Origin: Chloroflexota bacterium
Lineage (GTDB): Bacteria; Chloroflexota; Anaerolineae; J036; Brachytrichaceae
Assembly (NCBI GenBank): GCA_030550095.1
Contig: JAUQQA010000026.1
Location: 1 to 35,031, forward strand
Direction of reading: 5' to 3'
Length of the DNA: 35,031 bases
Numbering within the stretch: position 1 is the first letter of the stretch; every line of letters begins with the position of its first letter. The notes below the pieces were generated by a model. The model was not told the DNA's origin, did no database searches, and saw only the letters and a program-made list of their open reading frames with translations. Made by a program: the position numbers and the translations under genes. Positions 1 to 9,785 of the stretch are shown here, piece by piece.

Positions 1-1435
1 GCAGGATGATCTTGAGATCGAGCGAGAGCGACCAGTTCTCGATGTAGTACACGTCCAGCAACACCATCTCCTCAAACGAGAGTTCGCTGCGCCCGCTGAT
101 CTGCCACAAGCCGGTGATGCCAGGCTTAACGCGCAGGCGCTCGCGGTGCCAATCGCGATACGCTTCCACCTCGCTCAGCAGCGCTGGGCGCGGTCCGACG
201 ATGCTCATCTCGCCGCGCAGCACGTTCCAGAACTGCGGCAGCTCGTCAATGCTCAACTTGCGCAGGATGCGCCCCACCTTCGTGCGTCGCGGGTCGTCGC
301 GGATTTTGAACAGCGGTCCATCCGCTTCGTTCAGCGCCTGGAGTTGATCGCGCAACTTGTCGGCGTCTTGGTACATCGAGCGCAGCTTGTACAAACGAAA
401 CGGTTTCCCGTTTTGCCCCGCGCGCCACTGTGTGAAGATCGGCGACCCGGGCGACTCCAAGCGGATGGCGATGGCGGCGATGAGAATGATGGGCAACGAG
501 ATGAGCGCGAAGACGCTGCCCAGCGTGAGGTCGAGCGCGCGCTTCAGGATGCGATCCAGCGCGCGCATTTCGCTTTCGCGCGGTCCGAGCACGGGGATGC
601 CGCCGAAGTCCGTGACGTTGGCTTGGCTGAGGTTGAGCTGCAACAGCGAGGGCGCCACACGCGCGCGCACGCCGTGCGCTTGGCAGATCTCAAGCGCCTC
701 GCGGATCTTCGCTTGTGCTGACCACGGCAGCGTGATCACCACCTCGTCCACGTTGCCCTGCGCGAGCACGTGCGGCAGCGCGCTTACTGCGCCCAGCGCA
801 GGGAAGCGCCCGATGTCCGTGCTGCCGCGCTCGGGGTCGTCGTCAAGAAAGCCGATGCACCGGTAGCCCAGCTCGGGGCGCGCGAACAAGGTGCGCATCA
901 CGGCGCGCCCGATCTCGCCCGCGCCGATGATCAACACGTTGCGGATGCCGATGCCACGCGCGCGCAGCTTTCCCTCGATCCACACGCGCAGCGCGCGCGT
1001 CGTGCCGAGCAAGATCACCGCCAACGCGCCAGCTTCAAGGATCATCAGCCGCGAATACACGGCTGGGCCGTAGATGAAGATCGCCACCCAAACAATGAAC
1101 ACCGCCTTGATCACGCTGCCTGTCAGTGTCCACATCTGATCGAGCCAAGCGCCCTCGCGCTGACTGGAGTACACACCGTCGAAGACGAAGAACACCAACA
1201 GCGCGGCGTTGAACAGAAGCTGGATGGGCAGGTAGGCGCTGAGCGGCGCGTCGAAGGCGATCGGGCGAAACCACTCCCACTGGTAGCGCATCACGTAAGC
1301 GAGAGCGAAGGCGACGTTGATCAACGCGAGGTCGCTCAAAAACACCGCAAGGCGCAGCGCCAGTCGCACGCGCTGCGTGGTCCAGAAGGCGTTCGGCGCC
1401 GCAGCAATTGCACGCCTAGCCAATCGGGAGGTCAT
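1..1435 (-). CDS. Polyprenyl-phosphate sugar-1-phosphate transferase (partial, C-terminus cut by window edge)
   Basis: This gene is read from ATG at 1435 to the window edge, giving 478 codons. The N-terminal half has several hydrophobic segments (about residues 23-43, 65-80 and 100-130). A Rossmann-like CoA-binding-type fold follows, with the motif [13 protein letters not shown]. The C-terminal half is the bacterial sugar transferase domain, with a membrane segment, then [46 protein letters not shown] and [15 protein letters not shown]. These are family signatures of WcaJ/PssY-type initiating enzymes, which put a sugar-1-phosphate on undecaprenyl phosphate at the inner membrane to start exopolysaccharide or capsule synthesis. 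The start overlaps the end of the upstream GNAT gene by 20 bp, so the two are probably co-transcribed. Only the last few residues are missing. The sugar substrate cannot be read from the sequence. Confidence 0.93.
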   Translation of the reverse strand, partial: MTSRLARRAIAAAPNAFWTTQRVRLALRLAVFLSDLALINVAFALAYVMRYQWEWFRPIAFDAPLSAYLPIQLLFNAALLVFFVFDGVYSSQREGAWLDQMWTLTGSVIKAVFIVWVAIFIYGPAVYSRLMILEAGALAVILLGTTRALRVWIEGKLRARGIGIRNVLIIGAGEIGRAVMRTLFARPELGYRCIGFLDDDPERGSTDIGRFPALGAVSALPHVLAQGNVDEVVITLPWSAQAKIREALEICQAHGVRARVAPSLLQLNLSQANVTDFGGIPVLGPRESEMRALDRILKRALDLTLGSVFALISLPIILIAAIAIRLESPGSPIFTQWRAGQNGKPFRLYKLRSMYQDADKLRDQLQALNEADGPLFKIRDDPRRTKVGRILRKLSIDELPQFWNVLRGEMSIVGPRPALLSEVEAYRDWHRERLRVKPGITGLWQISGRSELSFEEMVLLDVYYIENWSLSLDLKIIL

Positions 1436-2567
1436 AGACACGATACACCTTGTCAATCGTTGCGCCAGCGGCGCGGTTGATGCGGTTGAGCGCGTCGTTC
1501 GTCTCGAGCACCCACCCTAGCTCACCGCCGATGTAGCCACGACGTTGCACGGCTTCCAGCGTTTTGTAGATCAGCAGCGTCTCGATGCCGGAGGTGCGGT
1601 ATTCGGGCAACGTGCCGAACAGGATGAAACGCACGGCGTTCACGCGCCGGCGGTACCAGAGGAACTTAAGCAACGTCCACAGCTCTGGCTGATTAGGACG
1701 CGGGTAGGCAAGCCGCAGCGCTTGGTTCACGTCGGGCAAGCTTACGGCGATCCCCACCGGCTCGTTGTTCACCTCAGCGATGAAGATGAAGTCGGGGTCG
1801 GCAAATTGCTTTAAGCCATTCACCACGTGGTCCAGTTCGCGATCGGTCATGGGCACGTGTCCCCAGTTGGCGCTCCAGGCGCCAGTCTCGCTGGCGTACA
1901 CGCGCTTGAGCGCGGCGACCTCGCGGGGGAGCTGCTTAAAGTCGGCGTTGCGCACCACGAAGTTCTTACGGCGCTGCACGCCCGCGGCGATGCGCTGCAA
2001 CTGTTCGAGGCGATTCGCCGCGGCAGTCTGCGTATCCACCCACCAGGCGTAGAGGTCCATCGCCTTTTGAAAGCCGTAGCGTTCGAGCAGCTCGGCGTAG
2101 TAAGGTGGGTTATAAGGCATAAGCACGCGCGGCGGTTTGTCGAAGCCTTCGATGAGCAAGCCGGTTTCATCGTTGAACGAGAGCGTGGTAGGCCCGCGCA
2201 TCACGGTCATGCCGCGCGCCTTGAGCCAGTCGCGGGCAGTGTCGAGCAGCGCGCGCGCCACTTCGAAATCGTTGATCACCTCGAAGCCGCCGAAGAAGCC
2301 GGTGGTCTCGTGGTGAAACTGGTTGTGGCGGTTGTTGAGGATCGCCACGATCGTGCCCACGATGCGCCCATTGCGTCGCGCCATAAACAGCGCCGCGTCG
2401 GAGTGCTCGAAGAAAGGATTTTTCGCCTTGTCGTAAAACGTCATGCGCTCGCTGATCAGCGGCGGCACCCAGAAGGGGTTGTTTTTGTAAATCTCCCAAG
2501 CGAAGGTGATGAATTGGCGACGTTGGGCAGGGGTCTGGCATTCGATGATTTCCACAGCGCTGCTCAT
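1416..2567 (-). CDS. GNAT-fold N-acetyltransferase-like protein (YghO-like family)
   Basis: The protein has 383 residues from ATG at 2567. The open frame extends upstream to 2654, but a GGAG motif about 9 nt before this ATG and the typical start MSSAVEIIE favour 2567. Features include a N-terminal NPFWVPPLISER motif, a central RGPTTLSFNDETG motif and a C-terminal GNAT-like half ending in GGELGWVLETNDALNRIN and [10 protein letters not shown]. This layout matches a family of long acyl-CoA N-acyltransferase-fold proteins related to YghO, whose substrates are not known to me. It sits directly before, and overlaps by 20 bp, the sugar transferase, so a role in envelope polysaccharide or lipid modification is plausible but only inferred. 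Confidence 0.75.
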   Translation of the reverse strand: MSSAVEIIECQTPAQRRQFITFAWEIYKNNPFWVPPLISERMTFYDKAKNPFFEHSDAALFMARRNGRIVGTIVAILNNRHNQFHHETTGFFGGFEVINDFEVARALLDTARDWLKARGMTVMRGPTTLSFNDETGLLIEGFDKPPRVLMPYNPPYYAELLERYGFQKAMDLYAWWVDTQTAAANRLEQLQRIAAGVQRRKNFVVRNADFKQLPREVAALKRVYASETGAWSANWGHVPMTDRELDHVVNGLKQFADPDFIFIAEVNNEPVGIAVSLPDVNQALRLAYPRPNQPELWTLLKFLWYRRRVNAVRFILFGTLPEYRTSGIETLLIYKTLEAVQRRGYIGGELGWVLETNDALNRINRAAGATIDKVYRVYDLPIG

Positions 2568-2668
2568 AGGCGCATCTCCGCGCGATCGGGTTGCGAAAGA
2601 TTGTACCGTTTGAGGATTGCGAGGAAACGCGCGCTTTATACTAGCCCCTCGCACTTGCTTTTGCGCTC

Positions 2669-3397
2669 ATGAGAACGACGACCAAAGTCAAACATCGCAA
2701 GCGTTGTCCATCCTGCGGCGCGTTTAACGCGGAGACCGCCAGCATGTGCGAAATGTGCGGCTTTCCGCTCACGGCAGTGGAGTCGGCGCCTGCCTCGAAG
2801 CCAGCAGCGAGGACAACATCGCCCGTGGCTTCTGAGATGCCGCCGCGCGTTGAATCGGCTCCCCGTCCTACGTTGTCGCCCACGCTCGGCAAGGTGCCGC
2901 GCGCGGTTCCAAGCAACCGAAAACGGGGTTTGCGCCTGTGGTTGATACTTGCAGTTGTGGGGGCATTGGTGGTCGGTGTTGGCGCTTTGGTGCTCAGCGG
3001 TATGTTGCCGCTCGACTGGCTCGGCGGTGTGCAACCGCCGCAACCGCCGCTGCCGTTGGAGACCGCGCCTGCTGAAGGCGAGCAAGCTGCATCAGCGGAG
3101 CCGACAGCGCAGCCGACCGAAACGCCGCTTCCCATGCCCACAGCGGCGCCAAGCCCAACACCTGCGCCCACGCTGACCACAGAAGAAGCAACAACAGCAC
3201 CAGAGACACCAACGCCGCTTCCGACCGTGACCAGCGTTGCGCGACAGACCTACACCGTGCAACCGGGCGACAACTGCTCGACGATCGCGCAGCGCTTTGG
3301 GGTTCGCCTCCGGGATTTGCTCGCGTGGAACGATCTCACGCCGGAGCGGTGCACGTCGCTGCGCGTGGGACAGGAGTTGTTCGTCTCGCCGCCGTAG
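2669..3397 (+). CDS. Zinc-ribbon / single-pass membrane protein with C-terminal LysM domain
   Basis: The protein has 242 residues. Residues 13-30 form a zinc ribbon of two CxxC pairs (C13, C16, C27, C30). A low-complexity Pro/Ser linker leads to a single membrane span at about 89-110. Then comes a long Pro/Thr/Glu-rich extracytoplasmic linker and a C-terminal LysM domain (about 193-241) with YTVQPGDNCSTIAQRFGV. LysM binds GlcNAc-containing glycans such as peptidoglycan, so the likely topology is a cytoplasmic zinc ribbon with a wall-binding domain outside. A TATACT box at 2637-2642 may be the -10 element. It is divergent from the GNAT gene and convergent with the aminotransferase. Its partner and function are unknown. 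Confidence 0.85.
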   Translation: MRTTTKVKHRKRCPSCGAFNAETASMCEMCGFPLTAVESAPASKPAARTTSPVASEMPPRVESAPRPTLSPTLGKVPRAVPSNRKRGLRLWLILAVVGALVVGVGALVLSGMLPLDWLGGVQPPQPPLPLETAPAEGEQAASAEPTAQPTETPLPMPTAAPSPTPAPTLTTEEATTAPETPTPLPTVTSVARQTYTVQPGDNCSTIAQRFGVRLRDLLAWNDLTPERCTSLRVGQELFVSPP

Positions 3398-3406
3398 CGC
3401 TTAGGC

Positions 3407-4567
<1,161 letters not shown>

Positions 4568-4570
4568 GGC

Positions 4571-5578
4571 TCACCGTCCGTTTTCGTCGAAGTCAACCAC
4601 GCTGGAGTCGCCGACGTTGAAGCGGCGCGGGCGCCCGATCAACACCGCATCGCGCCCGATCAGCGAGTTCGCCATGACGTGATCGATCACCTGAGCGCCG
4701 CTTTCGATCACGCTCTCGCGGATCACGCTGTGCTCGATGTGGCAGCCCTCGCCGATGGAGGTGTTCGGGCCGATCACGCTGTTGACGATGCGCGCGCTGG
4801 GGTGGATGTTCACGGGCGGCACCACCACCACGCCAGCGCGATCGTGCCAGAGCGCGCTGTTGTCGTGACCGTGGGCAAGGAGATAGCGATTGGTCTCCAA
4901 CACGGCTTGCGCAGTGCCGCAATCGAGCCAAACGCTTACGGTTTGCGGGCGGAGCTTAGCGCCGCGCTCGATCAAGATGTTGAAGGCGTCGGCGAGGAAG
5001 TACTCGTTTTTGATCTTGATGCCGCGCTCGATCAGCGTCTCACAAGCGTCCATCAGCGCGTCTGCATCGCGCACGTAGTACATGCCGATCACCGCGAGGC
5101 GGTTCTCCAGCGTGCTTGGCTTTTCAACAAAGCGCGTGATGTAGCCGCGCGCGTCAAGCTGCACGACGCCGAAGCGGCGCGGGTCTTCTACTTCCTTGAC
5201 GAAGATCACGCCGTCGCTCGGCTCGTTCTCCAGCGCTTTGAGATCGGCATCAGCAAGTGTGTCCACGAAGATGATCAACGTGGGACCATGCACCAAGCCG
5301 CGCGCCAGCAAGATCGCGGGGGCTTGCCCGTTCAGCTCTTTTTGCTCCACGTAGGCACCGCGCAGGTGTGGATAGTTTGCGCGCACGTACTGCTCGATTT
5401 GCTCGCCGAGGTAGCCCACGACGAACACAAACTGCTCAACGTCGATCGCAGAAAGCACGCGGTCGAGGATGTGCCCGAGCACGGGCTTGCCCGCAACGCT
5501 CACCAGGGGCTTAGGCTTGGAGTAGGTGTGTGGTCGCAGCCGTGTGCCAAAGCCAGCAAGGGGGATGATCACGTTCAT
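4571..5578 (-). CDS. Sugar-1-phosphate nucleotidyltransferase with left-handed beta-helix tail
   Basis: The protein has 335 residues from ATG at 5578. The frame is open further upstream, but MNVIIPLAGFGTRLRPHT is the canonical start and its ATG overlaps the gatA stop as ATGA. The N-terminal nucleotidyltransferase fold carries the glycine-rich signature GFGTRLRPHT followed by SKPKPLVSVAGKP. The C-terminal 90 residues contain hexapeptide-type repeats (IGPNTSIGEGCHIEHSVI and following) forming a short left-handed beta-helix. Such enzymes make NDP-sugars, for example dTDP- or UDP-glucose type, from sugar-1-phosphate and NTP for envelope glycan synthesis. The exact nucleotide and sugar are not decidable here. 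Confidence 0.92.
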   Translation of the reverse strand: MNVIIPLAGFGTRLRPHTYSKPKPLVSVAGKPVLGHILDRVLSAIDVEQFVFVVGYLGEQIEQYVRANYPHLRGAYVEQKELNGQAPAILLARGLVHGPTLIIFVDTLADADLKALENEPSDGVIFVKEVEDPRRFGVVQLDARGYITRFVEKPSTLENRLAVIGMYYVRDADALMDACETLIERGIKIKNEYFLADAFNILIERGAKLRPQTVSVWLDCGTAQAVLETNRYLLAHGHDNSALWHDRAGVVVVPPVNIHPSARIVNSVIGPNTSIGEGCHIEHSVIRESVIESGAQVIDHVMANSLIGRDAVLIGRPRRFNVGDSSVVDFDENGR

Positions 5579-7044
5579 AGCGCTTGATCGAGAGAGGGCT
5601 TCTTTTGGTGAAAGTCGGTAGTGCGTTGGTAGGCGTGTGCCACGCTGAGCAAGCGCTGCTCGCCGAACGCTGGGCCGATCAGTTGCAAGCCGATCGGCAA
5701 GCCTTGCTCGTCGAAGCCGCACGGCACGCTGATCGCGCACACACCGGCGAGGCTCGCTGGCAAGGTGAAAATGTCGGCGAGGTACATCTGCCAGGGGTCG
5801 TCGGTGCGCTCGCCGATGCGGAATGCGGTGGTAGGCGAGACGGGCGCGGCGATCACGTCCACGCGCTCAAAGGCTTGCTCGAAATCGCGCTTAATCAGCG
5901 TGCGCACTTTTTGGGCGCGGATGTAGTAAGCGTCGTAGTAGCCCGCGCTGAGCGCGTAGGTGCCGAGCATGATGCGGCGCTTCACCTCGCTGCCAAAGCC
6001 CTGCCCGCGCGTCTCGCGGTACATGCTGATCAAGTCTGCGCTTGGGATGCGCAAGCCGTACTTCACGCCGTCGAAACGCGCGAGGTTCGCGGAGGCCTCT
6101 GCGGGGGCGATGATGTAGTACACCGGCAAGCCGAGGTGCGTGTGCGGCAAGTGGATTGGCACGAGGTGCGCGCCGAGGTCGGCGAGATGCGCGATGGCGT
6201 CGCGCACGGCGCGCTCAACAGCCGGCTGCATGCCCTCAACGAAGTACTCCTCGGGCACGCCTACGCGCACCCCGTGGAGCCGCGGCTCCGTTGCAGCAAT
6301 GGCGTCCACGTCAATGGGTGTCGCGTCCACCGAGGTTGAGTCAAAGGGATCAGCGCCTTCCATCGCACGGAGCATGATCGCGGCATCGAGCACGTCTTTC
6401 GTAAGCGCGCCAACGGTATCCAGCGACGAAGCAAACGCGATCAACCCATAGCGCGAGACGCGCCCGTAGGTGTTTTTCAGCCCGGTGACGTTGCACAGCG
6501 CGGCAGGTTGGCGGATGCTGCCGCCGGTGTCGGTGCCGAGCGCGGCGCAGCACAAATCGGCGGCGACGGCGGCGCTGGAGCCGCCCGACGATCCGCCGGG
6601 CACGCGCGAAAGGTCCCAAGGGTTGCGCGTTGGACCGAACGCGGAGTGCTCAGTGGAGGAGCCCATGGCGAACTCATCGCAGTTGAGCTTGCCGAGGAAC
6701 ACTGCGCCGAGGGCGCGCAGCTTGGCTACAGCCGTCGCGTCCCACGTCGGCACGTAGTTGGCGAGGATGCGCGAGCCAGCGGTAGTGCGCACGCCGCGCG
6801 TGCTGAGCACGTCCTTGATGGCGATGGGCACGCCGAGCAGCGGTGTGTCCTCGCCCGCAGCGATGCGCGCGTCGGCTTCGCGCGCCATCTGGAGCGCTTC
6901 TTCGGGCGTGATGGTGATGTAGGCGTTAAGCGCCGGGTTGAGCGCTGTGATGCGCTCGAGGAAGGCTTGCGTCAGCTCGACCGACGAGCAGGCGCGGCGG
7001 CGCAAGAGGTCGCGTGCGGCGTGGACGGTGAGGGTGTGCAGCAT
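5575..7044 (-). CDS. gatA: Glutamyl-/aspartyl-tRNA amidotransferase subunit A
   Basis: The protein has 489 residues, full length for GatA. The Ser-cisSer-Lys catalytic triad of the amidase-signature family is present: K77 in GVPIAIKDVL, S152 in VPGGSSGGSSAAV and S176 in TDTGGSIRQP. The subunit hydrolyses glutamine and supplies ammonia to GatB, which amidates Glu-tRNA(Gln) or Asp-tRNA(Asn). It begins 8 nt after the gatC stop, and its stop overlaps the next start codon as ATGA, so the genes are tightly coupled. gatB is not in this window and must lie elsewhere. No clear Shine-Dalgarno is seen, which suits coupling to gatC. Confidence 0.97.
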   Translation of the reverse strand: MLHTLTVHAARDLLRRRACSSVELTQAFLERITALNPALNAYITITPEEALQMAREADARIAAGEDTPLLGVPIAIKDVLSTRGVRTTAGSRILANYVPTWDATAVAKLRALGAVFLGKLNCDEFAMGSSTEHSAFGPTRNPWDLSRVPGGSSGGSSAAVAADLCCAALGTDTGGSIRQPAALCNVTGLKNTYGRVSRYGLIAFASSLDTVGALTKDVLDAAIMLRAMEGADPFDSTSVDATPIDVDAIAATEPRLHGVRVGVPEEYFVEGMQPAVERAVRDAIAHLADLGAHLVPIHLPHTHLGLPVYYIIAPAEASANLARFDGVKYGLRIPSADLISMYRETRGQGFGSEVKRRIMLGTYALSAGYYDAYYIRAQKVRTLIKRDFEQAFERVDVIAAPVSPTTAFRIGERTDDPWQMYLADIFTLPASLAGVCAISVPCGFDEQGLPIGLQLIGPAFGEQRLLSVAHAYQRTTDFHQKKPSLDQAL

Positions 7045-7052
7045 GGTTGGGG

Positions 7053-7349
7053 TTAGGCTTCGTCGCCGAAGGTGGCGGGCACGATGAAAAACTCGCCGTC
7101 GGTTTGCGGCGCATTGCGCAGGGCTTCCTCGCGGGTTAGTCCGGGCATTGGGGTGTCGTCTGCGCGCATCACGCTATGCACGGGCAACACGGTGGCGGTC
7201 GGCGGGATGCCCTCCACGTCTATCTCCATGAGCGCGGCGGCGTGGTCCAAGACTACGGAGAGCTGCTGAGCGAAACGCGCCCGCTCCTCAGGCGTGAGTG
7301 CAAGGCGCGCAAGGCGCGCGATGTGTTCGATCTCCTCAGGCGTGAGCAT
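7053..7349 (-). CDS. gatC: Glutamyl-/aspartyl-tRNA amidotransferase subunit C
   Basis: The protein has 98 residues from ATG at 7349. The open frame upstream is Arg/Ser-rich and not family-like. The start LTPEEIEHIARLARLALT and the ending with TREEALRNAPQTDGEFFIVPATF are classic GatC. GatC is the small stabilising subunit that wraps the GatA-GatB interface of the transamidosome. It lies 7 nt after the bactofilin stop and 8 nt before gatA, so it probably belongs to one transcript with both. Confidence 0.96.
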   Translation of the reverse strand: MLTPEEIEHIARLARLALTPEERARFAQQLSVVLDHAAALMEIDVEGIPPTATVLPVHSVMRADDTPMPGLTREEALRNAPQTDGEFFIVPATFGDEA

Positions 7350-7356
7350 GGCGTGC

Positions 7357-7869
7357 CTACTCCTCGTCTTCGCTGGAGTCGGCGTCGGCGCTCTCGAGCG
7401 CAGCGATGGGGCGCGGCGAGGCGATGCGCGGCGGCTCGTACGCTGGCGGCTCGACATCGCCTGCCATGTTTGTGGTGCCGCGCAGGTAAGCGCCTTCGTG
7501 GAGCAGCAAGCTGTTCACGTTGAGGTCGCCCCACACTTTGCCCGTCTCGGTGATCTCCACCTTGTTTGCCGTGATGTTGCCTTTGAGCTGCCCTGCGACC
7601 AACACGTTGTAGGCTTGCACTTCGGCGATCACGCGCCCTGTCTCAGCGACGATGAGGTTGCCAGTGATTTGAATGGTGCCCTCGACGATGCCTTCTACTC
7701 GCACGCCGCCGTCCGCCGTCAAGATGCCGTTGATGCGGCAATTTGGACCGATCACAGTCTCGATCTTCGGCGTGAGCGCGAGTGCAGCAGGAGCAGAAGC
7801 AGGGTTAGGTTGTGATGGGGGGTTTTGCGCAGCTTGTGTTTGTGGCGGCGTTCGATCTTTCCCGAACAT
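7357..7869 (-). CDS. Bactofilin-family polymer-forming protein
   Basis: The protein has 170 residues. A Pro/Ala/Gln-rich N-terminal tail (about 1-33) is followed by a right-handed beta-helix core (about 35-140) with ETVIGPNCRINGIL, GGVRVEGIVEGTIQI and GQLKGNITANKVEITETGKV, repeats typical of the DUF583/bactofilin family. The acidic, disordered C-terminus contains EDEE. Bactofilins polymerise without nucleotide and scaffold cell-wall or polar structures at the membrane. The gene starts 2 nt after the stop of an FtsB/DivIC-like gene and precedes gatC by 7 nt. That context suggests expression with cell-division and translation genes. Confidence 0.92.
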   Translation of the reverse strand: MFGKDRTPPQTQAAQNPPSQPNPASAPAALALTPKIETVIGPNCRINGILTADGGVRVEGIVEGTIQITGNLIVAETGRVIAEVQAYNVLVAGQLKGNITANKVEITETGKVWGDLNVNSLLLHEGAYLRGTTNMAGDVEPPAYEPPRIASPRPIAALESADADSSEDEE

Positions 7870-7871
7870 AG

Positions 7872-8261
7872 TTAGCGACCTGCAGAGTCATCGCAGGCTT
7901 TCCCGACGAAAGGCGCCCACCAAGGCGAGGGTGGTGCTGTGGTGTCCTGAGGAAAGATCACAAGCACTTCGCCGGGCTGCGTGCGATGATGCTGTCGCGC
8001 CCATTGCTCGACGAAAGCGTTGCTGCGCGCGTATTCCATCGCTGCTTGTAACCCGGCAAGCGTTTTCTCCTCGCACTGCACCACGCGGGAAAGGCGCTGC
8101 GCTTCTGATTCTACTCGTCTCAGCGCATCGAGGCGCGCGGGCAGATTAACCAACATGGTGAGGGAGAGCGTGGTGGAAAGCCCTATGAGCAGCGTGATGA
8201 AGAGCGCAGCAATCCGTGAGTTGTGTTGTGGTTCTTCTTGGGGTGCGGATGCGCGGCGCAT
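7872..8261 (-). CDS. FtsB/DivIC-like septum formation initiator protein
   Basis: The protein has 129 residues. There is a short cytoplasmic N-terminus, one membrane segment at about residues 17-39 (IAALFITLLIGLSTTLSLTM), then a Leu-zipper-like coiled coil (about 42-75) and an extracytoplasmic tail with NAFVEQWARQHHRTQPGEVLVI. The last motif resembles the region after the coiled coil in FtsB/DivIC proteins (few-residue helix, then GE.. and hydrophobic strand). Such proteins bridge FtsL and FtsQ in the divisome. It sits just downstream of tRNA-Leu and just upstream of bactofilin. Sequence identity in this family is low, so the assignment rests on architecture. Confidence 0.8.
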   Translation of the reverse strand: MRRASAPQEEPQHNSRIAALFITLLIGLSTTLSLTMLVNLPARLDALRRVESEAQRLSRVVQCEEKTLAGLQAAMEYARSNAFVEQWARQHHRTQPGEVLVIFPQDTTAPPSPWWAPFVGKACDDSAGR

Positions 8262-8275
8262 GATCGCTTGGGGAA

Positions 8276-8359
<84 letters not shown>

Positions 8360-8768
8360 GCGTTGCGCACATTATACACAAGCTCTCACGTCCCAGCACG
8401 ACTTCTTTGCAAGATCGCCTTGGGGTGTTCTTCGTTTGCGCCGTGCGCGCGCGTGCACACAATGAAAACCACGGCGACCTACTCACTCACGTGGAATCCG
8501 AAACGCGCCGCTTGGGATTTGGGCAAAAGTGGACGTTCGCTTCGATGTGATCCTGGAGCGCAGAAGCGTATTCTTTCCACGCGCGTGGCTCGATCAAGGC
8601 ATCTATGCGGAGATGGACTGGGATGCTAGGGCGTCGGGTGTGCAGATTCCGGACCCCATCGCGGAGCAGCCGGGGAAAGACTGGGCACAGTTTCTGCAGC
8701 AGTCCGCCTCGCGCTAGCGGCGCGATCGCGCTTCTCATGCGCTCCTTGCTGTAGAATCGCCTGCACCC
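8360..8768. other. Gene-poor stretch, possible decayed gene
   Basis: This is about 400 bp without a convincing gene. In the + direction a frame from ATG 8462 begins MKTTATYSLTWNPKRAAWD, which resembles the start of small proteins with an N-terminal TWNPK motif, but after that it loses character and stops at 8629. Another + frame from GTG 8529 runs to 8717 with a soluble-looking sequence (SVFFPRAWLDQGIYAEMDWD). A minus frame 8487-8738 is also open. None has a good ribosome site. A broken former gene is one reading and chance open frames in GC-rich DNA is the other. The 3' end holds the promoter-like box of the following gene. Confidence 0.3.
8752..8757 (+). promoter_or_regulatory. Putative -10 box (TAGAAT) for the cobalamin-binding-family gene
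   Basis: TAGAAT ends 11 nt before the ATG at 8769, and no Shine-Dalgarno lies between them. With a normal 6-7 nt spacing to the transcription start, the leader would be only a few nucleotides. The same arrangement recurs before five other starts in this window. No clear -35 element is visible. Confidence 0.5.
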
Positions 8769-9773
8769 ATGCGGATCGTCTCGCTTTTGCCCTCAGCGAC
8801 GGAGATCGTGTGCTTGCTCGGGCTGCGTGATGCGCTGGTGGGGCGCAGCCACGAATGCGATTTCCCGCCTGAAGTCGCCAGCGTGCCCGTGATGACCTAC
8901 AGCACGCTCGGCGTCACCGACGAGCACGGCACGCGCAACCCGGCGCTCAGCAGCGCGGAGATTGATCGCCTCGTCTCCGAGCAGCGCGCGCAAGGCTTGA
9001 GCCTCTACGGCATCCACCAAGATCGCCTCGCTGCCGCAAAGCCAGACCTTATCCTCACGCAAGAATTATGCGACGTGTGCGCCGTCTCCTACGGCACGGT
9101 GCAATCCGCTGTGCGCGAGCTGCGCGATTGCTGGGGGTGGGAAGGCGCAACGGTGCTCTCGCTTGAGCCGACCAACATCGAGGGGATCTTCGAGACGATC
9201 CTCATCGTGGGCGAGGCAACCGGTACCCTCGCGCGGGCGCGTGCCGAGGTGCAACGCTTGCGCGACCGCCTCGACCGTGTGCGCGAGGCATTGCGCGACA
9301 TCGTCCACCGCCCCACCGTCGCGGCGCTGGAGTGGCTCGACCCGCCGTTCGCGCCTGGGCATTGGGTACCTGAGCAGATCGAGATCGCGGGCGGTAACCC
9401 TGTGTTGGGCGTGAAGGGCAAGCCGAGTTTCCGCTGCACATGGGAAGACGTGGTGCAGACTCAAGCCGAGTGCGTGGTGATGATGCCGTGCGGGTTCGAC
9501 CTTGCCGGCAGCGTGCAGGAGTTCCTCAACGTCGCTGACCTCAGTGTTTGGGCGGACTTGCCAGCGACCTATCTTTGGCAGCTTTACGCAGTGGACGCGA
9601 CCTCTTACTTCAGCCGCCCTGGGCCGCGCGTTGTGGAGGGCGTTGAACTGTTGGCAGGGCTGTTGCATCCCAACCGTTGGCCTGCGCCTGGCCCCGACCG
9701 CGCGCTGCGTGTGAACGACGTGGTGCGCACACCGCTGCGCATGGCAGACACGCGCGTGCCAGGCCTCAATTAG
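8769..9773 (+). CDS. BtuF-like cobalamin-binding-family protein without signal peptide
   Basis: The protein has 334 residues. The N-terminal RIVSLLPSATEIVCLLGL and SHECDFPPEV, followed by LILTQELCDVCAVSY and later CGFDLAGSVQEF, are hallmarks of the class III periplasmic-binding fold subgroup annotated as cobalamin-binding protein. The protein begins directly with the fold and shows no signal peptide or lipobox, so it is probably cytosolic. No BtuC/BtuD transporter genes are adjacent. Members without an export signal have no firmly established role that I know of. It is followed after 12 nt by the YprB-like nuclease gene on the same strand, and a TAGAAT box lies just upstream. Confidence 0.85.
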   Translation: MRIVSLLPSATEIVCLLGLRDALVGRSHECDFPPEVASVPVMTYSTLGVTDEHGTRNPALSSAEIDRLVSEQRAQGLSLYGIHQDRLAAAKPDLILTQELCDVCAVSYGTVQSAVRELRDCWGWEGATVLSLEPTNIEGIFETILIVGEATGTLARARAEVQRLRDRLDRVREALRDIVHRPTVAALEWLDPPFAPGHWVPEQIEIAGGNPVLGVKGKPSFRCTWEDVVQTQAECVVMMPCGFDLAGSVQEFLNVADLSVWADLPATYLWQLYAVDATSYFSRPGPRVVEGVELLAGLLHPNRWPAPGPDRALRVNDVVRTPLRMADTRVPGLN

Positions 9774-9785
9774 CCACCACGTGGC

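Noticed and set aside
1826-1837. Palindrome with CACGTG core resembling a parS half-site
   Set aside because: It lies inside the GNAT-like gene. It matches only the common CCACGTGG core, not the full 16-bp TGTTTCACGTGAAACA. I found no confident parS in the window.
9774-9785. CACGTG palindrome between the cobalamin-binding-family and YprB-like genes
   Set aside because: It is short (8-bp core), sits in a 12-nt gap and lacks the flanks of a known operator or parS.
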